A DNA stretch of 64,000 nt from Actinomycetales bacterium (GTDB taxonomy: Bacteria > Actinomycetota > Actinomycetes > Actinomycetales > Actinomycetaceae). Each line of letters opens with the position of its first letter. Position 1 is the first letter of the stretch. The stretch covers positions 88,024-152,023 of the forward strand of contig JAATFD010000053.1 in the NCBI GenBank assembly GCA_015655375.1. Direction: 5' to 3'. The notes beneath the pieces were generated by a model. That model was not told the DNA's origin, searched no databases, and saw only the letters and a program-made list of their open reading frames with translations. This document shows, one piece after another, positions 54,309 through 62,740 of the stretch. A program made the translations under genes and the position numbers.

Positions 54309-55337
54309 ATGAGGGCCGTCGAGTACAAGGGACATCGAACGTTCGACGTGGTCGATCGCGAGGTGATCGCCCCGAGGCCGGGGGAAGTCCAGGTCTCGGT
54401 GGCCTACGTCGGTCTGTGTGGGACCGACCTCCACGTCTACCTGGGTGACATGGACCAGCGCGTCGGGTCGGACGCCGTCATCGGTCACGAGATGTCGGGG
54501 CGCGTCGCTGCAGTGGGCGAGGGGGTCGACGCATTTCGCACAGGCCAGAAAGTCACAGTCCTCCCCACGCGCTACTGCGGGACCTGTCGGGCCTGCCTCC
54601 AGGGGCACTCGAATGTCTGCTACAACATGGACTTCATCGGTCTGGATTCTCCGGGTGCCCTCCAGGAACTCTGGAACGTGCCGGCCGACCTCGTGGTTCC
54701 CCTCGACGAGGCCGTCGCGCTGCGCGATGCCGCGCTCATCGAGCCGCTGACCGTCGCGGTTCACGATGTTCGCCGTGGTCGGGTCGCCCCAGGCGACGTC
54801 GTCCTCGTCATCGGTGGTGGTCCCATCGGGATCCTCATCAGCCTGGTCGCCCAGGCCGCGGGCGGAGACGTCCTGCTCTCCGAGCCGGAAGCCGCGCGCA
54901 GACGTGCCGCCAGCGACCTCGGCATTGCGACGATCGACCCGATCACGGAGGACCTCGCGGCGATCATCGATGCGAAGGTGCCCGGCGGGCACGGCGCGGA
55001 CGTGGTGTTCGAGGTGTCCGGCTCTGCCGCTGGAAGCGAAACCGCCGTCGCCAACACCTCCGCTCGAGGGCGCCTGGTGCAGGTGGCGATTCACGCTCAG
55101 AAACGCGAGGTCGACCTGCATCGTTTCTTCTGGCGCGAACTCGAGATGTACGGCGCCCGGCTCTACCACAAGAACGACATGGTCGGGGCGGCCGAGCTGA
55201 TCCGCGACGAAAAGATCCCAGCCGACCGGCTGATCACCTCGGTCGCCCCGATGGAAGACACGACGGCGGCCTTCGAGGAACTGCATCAGGGCAACGCCAT
55301 GAAGATCCTCATCGAGGTCGCAGGCGATCGCGACTGA
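54309..55337 (+). CDS. Zinc-dependent alcohol/polyol dehydrogenase
   Basis: 342 residues of the zinc MDR family. Catalytic zinc ligands in 'VGLCGTDLH' and 'IGHEMSG'; structural zinc set in 'YCGTCRACLQGHSNVC'; NAD motif 'VLVIGGGPIGILISLVAQAAG'. ATG at 54309 with 'AGAGGCAGG' upstream; the track's longer start runs back toward the operator. Closest kinds are L-idonate/galactitol/sorbitol-type dehydrogenases. First gene of the IclR-controlled cluster; probably oxidises a sugar acid or polyol of the pathway below. Confidence 0.9.
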   Translation: MRAVEYKGHRTFDVVDREVIAPRPGEVQVSVAYVGLCGTDLHVYLGDMDQRVGSDAVIGHEMSGRVAAVGEGVDAFRTGQKVTVLPTRYCGTCRACLQGHSNVCYNMDFIGLDSPGALQELWNVPADLVVPLDEAVALRDAALIEPLTVAVHDVRRGRVAPGDVVLVIGGGPIGILISLVAQAAGGDVLLSEPEAARRRAASDLGIATIDPITEDLAAIIDAKVPGGHGADVVFEVSGSAAGSETAVANTSARGRLVQVAIHAQKREVDLHRFFWRELEMYGARLYHKNDMVGAAELIRDEKIPADRLITSVAPMEDTTAAFEELHQGNAMKILIEVAGDRD

Positions 55338-55388
55338 GTTCGTGGCACCCAGCAGGGCAAGACAGAACGAACAAGGGAGTTCACGCAC

Positions 55389-56735
55389 ATGACCACCATC
55401 ACCGGATTCGAAACCTACGACCTTCGGTTCCCGACCTCGTTGCATGCGGACGGTTCCGATGCCATGAACAAGGACGGTGACCACTCGGCCGCCTATGTCC
55501 AACTGCTGACAGATGACTCGGAGCTGACAGGAAGCGGGTTCACCTTCACCATCGGACGCGGGAACGACATCTGCGTCCAGGCGATCCGCGACCGGGTCCA
55601 GCCGCTGATCGGCCGCGACGTCGACGACCTCGCCGCTCACCTGGGCGGCATCTACCGGGAGCTCGCCTCCGATTCCCAACTGCGCTGGATCGGACCCGAC
55701 AAGGGCGCCGAGCACCTGGGCATGGCCGCTGTCATGAACGCGGTGTGGGACCTCGCGGCGAAGCGGGCGCGCAAGCCGCTGTGGCGCTTCGTCGCCGACA
55801 TGACGTCGGAGGAGATCGTCGACGCGGCGGACCTGTCCTACTGCAGCGACGAGCTGAGCGACGAGGACGCCGTGGCGATGTTGCGGAAGCTGGAGCCCAC
55901 GCGCGCCGAGCGAATCGCCTATCTGGAAGAGCACGGCTACCCCTGCTACTCGACCGCGGCCGGGTGGCTCGGCTACTCCGACGACAAGATGCGCCGACTC
56001 ATCCGCAAGGAGCTCGACGCCGGCCAGGATTGCGTCAAGCTCAAGGTCGGCCTCAACGTCGAGGACGACATCCGTCGCTGCGGGATCGCCCGGGAGATGA
56101 TCGGTCCCGAGGGCAAGCTGATGGTCGACGCCAACCAGGTCTGGGACGTGCCGACCGCCATCGAGTGGATGCGCCAGCTCGAGCAGTTTCACCCCTACTG
56201 GATCGAGGAACCGACCCACCCCGACGACGTCCTCGGGCACGCGCGGATCCGCAAGGCCCTGGGCGTGAAGGTCGCGACCGGCGAACACGGGATGAACCGC
56301 ATCCTGCACAAGCAGATGTTCCAGGCCGAGGCCTACGACTTCTGCCAGATCGACGCCTGTCGGCTCGCCAGCCTCAATGAGGTCCTCGCGGTCCAGCTCA
56401 TGGCAGCCCATCGAGGCGTGCCGGTGTGTCCGCATGGCGGGGGCGTCGGGTTGTGTGAGCTGATCCAGCACCTGGCGATCATCGACTTCGTCGTCGTCTC
56501 CGGGGACCTCACCGACCGTTACGCGGAATACGTCGATCATCTCCACGAGCACATGGTCACTCCCTGTGTGCTGCGCGACGGCGCCTACGTGCCGCCGACG
56601 GACCTCGGATACACCTCGGACATCAAGGACCAGACGCTCAGCGACTACTCCTATCCGCAGGGCCGGTACTGGGCCGAGCAGTATCCGCTCGACCTCGCCG
56701 CCGTGGCCGAGGAGCGTGCCACCGCGCAGGCCTGA
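55389..56735 (+). CDS. Enolase-superfamily sugar-acid dehydratase, likely L-fuconate dehydratase
   Basis: 448 residues. The N-terminus 'DLRFPTSLHADGSDAMNKDG' and '..GSGFTFTIGRGND' match L-fuconate dehydratases as I know them. Catalytic groups: 'CVKLKVGLNVEDD' (KxK), metal ligands in 'LMVDANQVW', 'WIEEPTHPDD' and 'TGEHGMNRI', and a terminal 'VCPHGGGVGL'. It would turn an L-fuconate-like acid into its 2-keto-3-deoxy form. 51 bp after the dehydrogenase; 'CAAGGGAG' upstream of the ATG. Confidence 0.85.
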   Translation: MTTITGFETYDLRFPTSLHADGSDAMNKDGDHSAAYVQLLTDDSELTGSGFTFTIGRGNDICVQAIRDRVQPLIGRDVDDLAAHLGGIYRELASDSQLRWIGPDKGAEHLGMAAVMNAVWDLAAKRARKPLWRFVADMTSEEIVDAADLSYCSDELSDEDAVAMLRKLEPTRAERIAYLEEHGYPCYSTAAGWLGYSDDKMRRLIRKELDAGQDCVKLKVGLNVEDDIRRCGIAREMIGPEGKLMVDANQVWDVPTAIEWMRQLEQFHPYWIEEPTHPDDVLGHARIRKALGVKVATGEHGMNRILHKQMFQAEAYDFCQIDACRLASLNEVLAVQLMAAHRGVPVCPHGGGVGLCELIQHLAIIDFVVVSGDLTDRYAEYVDHLHEHMVTPCVLRDGAYVPPTDLGYTSDIKDQTLSDYSYPQGRYWAEQYPLDLAAVAEERATAQA

Positions 56736-56806
56736 GCGTCCACGCACCTCGAGCGCCCCAGGGGCGCAGTCATCCTACCCATCAGCACATGAAAGGGAGC
56801 ATTCCC

Positions 56807-57610
56807 ATGTCCACTTCCCCGTCCCTCTTCGACCTCGAGGGCAAGACGGCCCTGGTCACCGGCGCCGTCTACGGCATCGGATTCGCGATCGCGAAGGCGC
56901 TCGCGGCAGCCGGAGCCACGATCGTCTTCAATGACCGCACGCAGGAGGCCGTCGACCGGGGCCTCGCCGCCTACGAGGCCGAGGGGATTCCCGCGCACGG
57001 CTACCTCTTCGACGTCACCGATGAGGACGCAGTCGCAGTAGCCGTTCGCACCATCGAGGCCGAGGTCGCGCCGATCGACGTCCTCGTCAACAACGCCGGG
57101 ATCATCAAACGGGTCCCCATGGTCGACATGTCGGCCGACGAGTTCCGTCAGGTGATCGACGTCGATCTGAACGCGCCGTTCATCGTCGCGAAGGCGATCA
57201 TCCCCGGAATGATCGCGCGCGGCGGGGGAAAGATCATCAACATCTGCTCGATGATGTCCGAGCTCGGACGAGAGACCGTCAGCGCCTACGCCGCCGCCAA
57301 GGGCGGGCTCAAGATGCTGACCCGCAACATCGCCTCCGAATACGGCGAGTTCAACATCCAGTGCAACGGCATCGGTCCGGGCTATATCGCCACTCCCCAG
57401 ACGGCCCCGCTGCGGGAGAAGCAGCCGGACGGGTCCCGCCATCCCTTCGACCAGTTCATCATCGCCAAGACGCCGGCCGCCCGCTGGGGCGATCCGTCCG
57501 ATCTGGGCGGCCCGGCGGTGTTCCTCGCATCGGCAGCTTCCGACTTCGTCAATGGGCACGTGCTCTACGTCGACGGCGGGATCCTCGCCTATATCGGCAA
57601 GCAGCCCTGA
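56807..57610 (+). CDS. SDR oxidoreductase, gluconate 5-dehydrogenase-like
   Basis: 267 residues. Cofactor motif 'TGAVYGIGFAIAKALAAAG', 'NNAG', catalytic Ser in 'NICSMMSELG' and Tyr/Lys in 'YAAAKGGL', C-terminus 'GHVLYVDGGILAYIGKQP', typical of the gluconate-5-dehydrogenase (IdnO/Gno) group. Could oxidise 2-keto-3-deoxy-L-fuconate, which SDRs do in the non-phosphorylative fucose route, or 5-ketogluconate. ATG at 56807 with 'AAAGGGAG' upstream. A strong hairpin follows the stop. Confidence 0.88.
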   Translation: MSTSPSLFDLEGKTALVTGAVYGIGFAIAKALAAAGATIVFNDRTQEAVDRGLAAYEAEGIPAHGYLFDVTDEDAVAVAVRTIEAEVAPIDVLVNNAGIIKRVPMVDMSADEFRQVIDVDLNAPFIVAKAIIPGMIARGGGKIINICSMMSELGRETVSAYAAAKGGLKMLTRNIASEYGEFNIQCNGIGPGYIATPQTAPLREKQPDGSRHPFDQFIIAKTPAARWGDPSDLGGPAVFLASAASDFVNGHVLYVDGGILAYIGKQP

Positions 57611-57629
57611 GCCTGCGCGCGGCGGCATC

Positions 57630-57664
57630 GCGTGAGCCCGGGTGCGGACCGTCCGGGCTCACGC
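57630..57664. terminator. Intercistronic hairpin between the SDR and MFS genes
   Basis: Perfect 12-bp stem (GCGTGAGCCCGG / CCGGGCTCACGC), 11-base loop, 19 bp after the SDR stop and 41 bp before the MFS start. Either a partial terminator tuning MFS level or a stabilising 3' hairpin. Confidence 0.75.
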
Positions 57665-57705
57665 ACCTTCCCCGATTGATCACAAAGACGTGAATGAGGA
57701 CCATC

Positions 57706-59076
57706 ATGAGTCAAACCGAAGTGAGCGAGGCGTCCACGGCGTCCCTCGACAGTGCGATCTCCAAGATCTACAAGCGCATCGTTCCATTCCTGATGCTGAT
57801 GTTCATCCTGTCCTTCCTGGATCGGACGAACATCGGATACGTTCGGGAGTACCTCCAGGCGGACACGGGTCTGAGCGACGCGGCCTATGCCTTCGGGGCC
57901 GGCGTGTTCTTCTTCGGATACGCGATCTTCGAAGTCCCCTCCAACATGCTGCTCTACAAGGTCGGCGCCAGGCGCTGGCTGGCTCGCATCATGGTGACGT
58001 GGGGCATCGTGGCGGCGCTGATGATGTTCGCCCACACCCAAACCGCGTTCTACCTCCTGCGGTTCCTGCTCGGTGCCTGCGAGGCGGGGTTCTATCCGGG
58101 CGTCATGTTTTACCTGACGCGGTGGGTTCCGACGAAGAAGCGCGCGTCGGCCAACGCGTTGTTCCAATGCGGTGCGCCGCTGGCTTTTGTTTTCGGCGGG
58201 CCGATCACCGGGTGGCTGTTGACCTCGTCCGGAGGGTGGCTGTGGTCAGGATCGGCGTCCTGGCAGATCACGTTCCTGATCGAGGGAATCGCGGCGTCTG
58301 TCGTGGGCATCGTGGCGTGGTTCTACCTGCCCGACAACCCACAGAAGGTCTCGTGGCTGTCCAAAGATGAGGCGGAAGCCGTCGACGTTGCGATCAAAGC
58401 CGAGGACGAGGACAAGGGCGAACACGGGCAAACTCACATGCTCAAGGCCCTGGTCGACTGGCGGGTGCTGTACCTGTGCCTCGTTTGCTTCACGATCCAA
58501 GTTCTGGGGTATGGGTACAACTTCTATATTCCGACCGTGATCGCCGATCTTCTGGGAACGAGCGTCGGCGTGCTCGTCGGCTTCGTGACCGCGATTCCTG
58601 CGATCGTCGCGATCATCGGACTGCTGATGATCCCCCGCTATGCCGAGAAGATCGGGCATCGCCGTGTCGTTGCAACCGCGGTCTATGCCTGTGGCGCGAT
58701 CGGGATCTCTGCGGCGGCGTTCCTGGGCAACATCCCGGTTGCCGCGATCATCGCACTGTGCGTGGCCTATTTGGGCCACATCGTCGTGCAGCCCCTGTTC
58801 TGGACGAGCGTGTCGACCTTCCTGACCGGAGGAGCTGCGGCATCGGGCATCGCGTTGATCGGAGCCTTGGGCAATCTGGGTGGGTTTGTCGGGCCAAACA
58901 TCTGGGTCTGGGCGGACAACCAGTTCGGATCGACCAGCGCGAGCCTGCTGGTGCTGGGAGTCTTCGCGGCGGTCGGCACGGTCATGCTGGGCGCCACGAA
59001 GACCGTCGGCATCGATCGCGAGAGTGAGGTCATCGCCGCCCAGGAGAGCGCGGTCGAGGAGGTGGAAGCCGCATAG
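57706..59076 (+). CDS. MFS transporter, anion:cation symporter (ACS) family, sugar-acid type
   Basis: 456 residues with about 12 hydrophobic segments. The ACS signature region 'RIVPFLMLMFILSFLDRTNI' and 'YAIFEVPSNMLLYKVGARRW' is clear; the family includes hexuronate, galactonate, glucarate and phthalate importers. ATG at 57706 with 'TGAGGAC' upstream is preferred to 57694. Last gene of the cluster; together with the dehydratase it suggests the cell imports the sugar acid directly. Confidence 0.9.
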   Translation: MSQTEVSEASTASLDSAISKIYKRIVPFLMLMFILSFLDRTNIGYVREYLQADTGLSDAAYAFGAGVFFFGYAIFEVPSNMLLYKVGARRWLARIMVTWGIVAALMMFAHTQTAFYLLRFLLGACEAGFYPGVMFYLTRWVPTKKRASANALFQCGAPLAFVFGGPITGWLLTSSGGWLWSGSASWQITFLIEGIAASVVGIVAWFYLPDNPQKVSWLSKDEAEAVDVAIKAEDEDKGEHGQTHMLKALVDWRVLYLCLVCFTIQVLGYGYNFYIPTVIADLLGTSVGVLVGFVTAIPAIVAIIGLLMIPRYAEKIGHRRVVATAVYACGAIGISAAAFLGNIPVAAIIALCVAYLGHIVVQPLFWTSVSTFLTGGAAASGIALIGALGNLGGFVGPNIWVWADNQFGSTSASLLVLGVFAAVGTVMLGATKTVGIDRESEVIAAQESAVEEVEAA

Positions 59077-59160
59077 CAGACTCGGTCTTGGCGGTCGGAG
59101 TCGCTGCGATGAGCTCGGATCGGAGGTGATCGCCGGGCGAGTCCGAGTGCCGTGCAGCGG

Positions 59161-59201
59161 AGCGCGTCTGTGGAGGTTCGGGAGTCCTCCACAGACGCGC
59201 T
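59161..59201. terminator. Hairpin terminator after the sugar-acid cluster
   Basis: Perfect 16-bp stem (AGCGCGTCTGTGGAGG and its complement) with a 9-base loop, 85 bp after the MFS stop and 113 bp before alsD. Confidence 0.85.
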
Positions 59202-59313
59202 CGTGTGTGGTGACCTGGGTCAATGAGGACGGACCTCGCGCTGGCAGGTCTGACGACTACAGTGGCGGATTGAGTGAACTGAACGGCCCTGCCAAACAGA
59301 CGAGGAGCCCGCC

Positions 59314-60072
59314 ATGACCACGCCAGACATGCACGCCACCCCCGTCACTCGTCACCTGGTCCGCCACGAGGTCTTCCAGACGTCGCTGATGAGCGCATTG
59401 CTCGACGGAATCTACGACGGGGAGATGACGGTGGCCGAACTGCTCGGGCAGGGCAGCTTCGGATTGGGGACGTTCAACGGGCTCGACGGGGAAATGATCA
59501 TCCTCGACGGGCGATGCTGGCAGATGCGATCGGACGGTGGCGTTCGCCCAGCGAAGCTTGACGCCCGCACTCCCTTTGCGGTGGTGACGAACTTCGTGAC
59601 GGACATCAGCGAGGCCGTCCCGGAACACTCGTTGCGCAGTGATCTGTCGAAGCTGGTGGACTCGTTGACGCTGTCCCCGAACTACCTGTACGCCGTGCGG
59701 TTCACCGGCGAGTTCGACTGGATCACGACCCGGACCGTGCGACGGCAGGCCAAGCCGTATCGTCGCATGGTTGAGACCACCGACAACGAACTGACGCTCA
59801 CCTTCGAGCACGTCACCGGGGTGATGGGAGGCTTCCGGACCCCGGTCTACGAGCAGGGGATCTCGGTGCCCGGCTGCCATGTGCACTTCGTCGACGACGC
59901 TCGCACGCGGGGTGGCCACGTGCTGGATTTCCAGATGGCGTCGGGCACGGTTGAGGTCTGTCTGGGGACGGATCTGCGGTTGTCGCTGCCAAGGACGCAC
60001 GAGTTCGCCGAGGCCGATCTGGCGCCGGCGAATCTCGAGGACGAACTACAGCGGACGGAGAGTCATCGGTGA
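59314..60072 (+). CDS. alsD: Alpha-acetolactate decarboxylase
   Basis: Converts acetolactate to acetoin, an overflow-metabolism step. 252 residues: 'VFQTSLMSALLDGIYDGEMT', 'GQGSFGLGTFNGLDGEMIIL' and the zinc-ligand stretch 'GCHVHFVDDARTRGGHVLDF'. ATG at 59314 with 'GAGGAG' upstream. No acetolactate synthase (alsS) or AlsR is adjacent, so it stands alone. The chimeric nuclease ORF starts 17 bp later. Confidence 0.94.
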   Translation: MTTPDMHATPVTRHLVRHEVFQTSLMSALLDGIYDGEMTVAELLGQGSFGLGTFNGLDGEMIILDGRCWQMRSDGGVRPAKLDARTPFAVVTNFVTDISEAVPEHSLRSDLSKLVDSLTLSPNYLYAVRFTGEFDWITTRTVRRQAKPYRRMVETTDNELTLTFEHVTGVMGGFRTPVYEQGISVPGCHVHFVDDARTRGGHVLDFQMASGTVEVCLGTDLRLSLPRTHEFAEADLAPANLEDELQRTESHR

Positions 60073-60088
60073 GGATTTCTGGTCCGGG

Positions 60089-61411
60089 GTGATTTCGTCG
60101 GAGCGTTGGCGGACAACTTGTATCGCTCCGGCAACTTTGCCAAGCCTCCCGCGTGCCGAGACCACAGTGTCACGCGTGGTCGATGGGGACACGATCATTG
60201 TTTCTCGTGGTGGCGAGGAAACGCGCGTCAGGCTTCTGAACGTTGATACTCCAGAGAATGTCGACCCGAACTCTTCTGTTGAGTGCCTGGGCCTGGAAGC
60301 GTCGGACTACTTGACGTCTCTTCTTCCAGAGGGGACCACGGTGGATCTCAAATTCGACACGGAGAGGCAGGACAAGTACGGGCGGGATCTTGCGGGGGTC
60401 TTCGTCGGAGATACGTTGATCAACGCCGAGATGGCCCGGGCGGGATCCGGGGTTCCCATGGCAGTCGGTGAGAACATGAGGTTCTATCCTCCGGTCAACG
60501 ATGCGTGGGAGGAAGCCCGGGCTGCGAAGGCCGGCTTGTTCTCTCCCGAGAAGGACTGCACGATCTCAGCACAGGCGGTAGCAGCCGAGTCCGCCGTGGC
60601 GGCTGCTCCTGTGGCGGCCGCGAGTTCGTCGGTCGGCGACCTCGAAACGTATGTGGAGTCGCTTTCGCAGGTCACGTCGATGCTCAAGGACTATGCCAAC
60701 GTGCTGTTTGCCGTCGATCCCTCGATCGAGGTTCGGGCCCTCGGGGAGACGGAGATCAACGAGTACAAGTCGTCGTCCAATGTCCTTCGGGCGAGGCTTG
60801 AGAGGCAAACGTCCATGGCGAAGTCTGACCCGGAATACGCCAAGGAGAAGGTCAAAGCTGAAGAGGCGGCCGCAATTGCCCAGATCAGCCGTTGGAAGAA
60901 CCGTGCCAGCGACAGTATCGACACCGCCATGGCGCGCAGTGAGGCCAGACGCCTCGCCACTGAGATCACCACCCGGTGGGAAGCCTTGACAGACAACAAT
61001 CACCAGCTCGACACACCCACCCAGGCGGCCAGCCCCGCCCTGCGCCAGATCACCGGAATCGGGCCGGTCACCGCAGCCACGGTCCTGACCGTCTGGTCAC
61101 ACCCCGGCAGGATCCGAACCGAAGCCGCCTTCGCCGCGTTAGCAGGCACCCGCCCGATCCCCGCATCCAGCGGCAACACCGTGCGGTATCGGCTCAACCG
61201 GGGTGGAGACCGGCACCTCAACCATGCCCCGCACACCGCGATAATTGTCCGTCTCAAATGCGACGACCAGACCCACCTCTTCGTTGAAAAAAGCACCGCC
61301 GAGGGCAAAACGAAACGCGAGATCATCCGCTGCCTGAAACGATACCTCGCCAGACGCATCTACCGCACCCTGGCCAACGAACAGCTCCACACAGAAAAAC
61401 AAGCGGCCTAA
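60089..61411 (+). pseudogene. Thermonuclease domain fused in frame to the C-terminal half of an IS110 transposase
   Basis: One open frame of ~440 codons. The first ~150 residues form a complete SNase domain ('VSRVVDGDTIIVSRGGEETR', 'VRLLNVDTPENVDPNSS', 'TERQDKYGRDLAGVFVG'). A coiled, Glu/Lys/Ala-rich stretch follows, and from about 60930 the frame continues as an IS110-family transposase tail ('LRQITGIGPVTAATVLTVWS', 'AAFAALAGTRPIPASSGNTV', 'RYRLNRGGDRHLNHAPHTAI'). The GTG start at 60089 is uncertain; no signal peptide is seen, unusual for thermonucleases. Probably a nuclease gene whose 3' end was replaced by an IS110 insertion; product may still be made. Confidence 0.82.
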
Positions 61412-61437
61412 GCAACTTGACACATATAGAAGTGTCA
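60930..61437 (+). mobile_element. IS110-family element, 3' half
   Basis: Contains the C-terminal transposase-20 domain fused to the nuclease frame, stop at 61409-61411, then TGACAC (61418-61423) ATATAGAA GTGTCA (61432-61437), a small hairpin placed where an IS110 right end would lie. The catalytic DEDD N-terminal half is absent, so it cannot move by itself. Confidence 0.75.
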
Positions 61438-61771
61438 TCAGACCCGGCTTAGGTGCCTTCCGGAGCGGATCGCATCCAAAAAGCCAAACCCGTGCGAGTT
61501 CAGCCCACTGAGCAAGGAACTCGGCCGTCGGCTGAGCAACCGCGCGGCTGATCTTTCGATTTTCTCCTTCTCCGCCGTTGGATACGTTTTCCGAACGTGG
61601 CGTCGACCGAACTGCGCCAGCGCGTTTCCGGCGGGATCCTAGACTTATTCCCCGGCGTCCTCGGCTGAAGAGGATCCGAATTCTTGTCATCTGACCCTGT
61701 CGAGCTGTATCCAAATTATTGTTGTGATACCCAACTCCCTCTCCACCTTCATCAAAGTCTTCGGCCTGGAC
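61438..61771. other. Gene-free segment between IS110 remnant and GDPD pseudogene
   Basis: About 330 bp. Open frames are short and low in quality; no RNA gene or clear terminator was found. Confidence 0.45.
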
Positions 61772-62740
61772 TCAAGTGGAGCCATCGACGAGTCCAAATC
61801 TGCGTGGATCCTCACCCTGGATCCAGCTCGTAAGGGCTGCCGGATTATCGGTCTGAATGACGTCCGCCCCCAAATCTGCCGCGCCTTTCCAGCCGCGTTC
61901 GACGTCCATCAGTGAGGCCTCATCCGTGAAATCTCCGGCGAGCCCTTTCTACATGGTGTTGACGAAGACTCGGCTCGTTTCATTCAGACCGGCGACGAAC
62001 TCGGGCTGTGTCTGCGCATCAGATTTCGCGTCCCAGACGATCTCATAACAATCAGGCTCGACCGTGCACGAATGAGCTTGTGTGTAGTTGCCATCATCAA
62101 GCAGATGGCAATAGAGCACATCCGGATGGGCCAATCGGAATTCGTTGACTTCCGACGCCTCCGCGGAACCCTTGAAGATCATCTGATCGGTCACCCCCAT
62201 TTCAGACGCCACACGGTACACGTCCTCCCGGATGCCCCACGCCTTGTCGATGTTGAAGAGAATTTTTCCTCTCCCACGTTCCGGCATCTCTTCAAGCATC
62301 GGAACACGAGAGCTCGTGACCATGGAGTTCTCTCCACCGAGAAGGGCCCTCTGACGCCGCTCTCGGATTTCTGCCAAGGTCATGTCAGCAACCCGGCTCT
62401 TGCTGTTCGTCGTCCGATCCACGGTGTCATCGTGTACGACGACCAGACGACCATCCGCCGTTTCTCGTACATCGATCTCAGCGATCTCCACCCCCAGATC
62501 GATGGCCTATTGAGGGCCCTCAAGGGAGTTCTCCGGCGCCTCCCTCCATGACGCACGGTGAGCCGCGACCATCGTCGGCGCGTCCTCGGACGCATTCACA
62601 AACTCGGACCGATACGTGTCAACCGGACGAGTAGCACCTTCCGGCGACTATGTGTCTTCGCTGTGGGCCGGTGAAACCACAAACAGCGATCTAGCCAACG
62701 CGATTGCACTGACCACCGTGAGGATCGATGACAGCCGCAT
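61772..62740 (-). pseudogene. Glycerophosphodiester phosphodiesterase with three in-frame TAG codons
   Basis: Minus strand. ATG at 62740 overlaps the stop of the ABC ATPase gene and starts a signal-like 'MRLSSILTVVSAIALARS'. The frame then runs 322 codons to TGA at 61774-61772 without a frameshift, but is broken by TAG at 62650-62648 (codon 31), 62509-62507 (codon 78) and 61951-61949 (codon 264). GDPD features persist across the stops: 'MVAAHRASWREAPENSLEG', 'IAEIDVRETADGRLVVVHDD', 'TVDRTTN', and 'KGLAGDFTDE' after the last TAG, where relatives have Trp. The ORF track shows only the middle piece (61949-62491). A recent pseudogene, UgpQ-like. Confidence 0.85.

Noticed and set aside
54105-56747. 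880-codon minus ORF across the dehydrogenase-dehydratase region
   Set aside because: Exceptionally long but lies opposite two genes with complete catalytic motifs; its translation has no recognisable domain.
59314-61411. alsD and the nuclease chimera as one operon with a shared role
   Set aside because: Only 17 bp apart but functionally unrelated, and the chimera's 5' end is uncertain; closeness is likely accidental.
61139-61714. 191-codon minus ORF across the IS110 end
   Set aside because: Opposite the transposase frame and spanning its end; no domain features.
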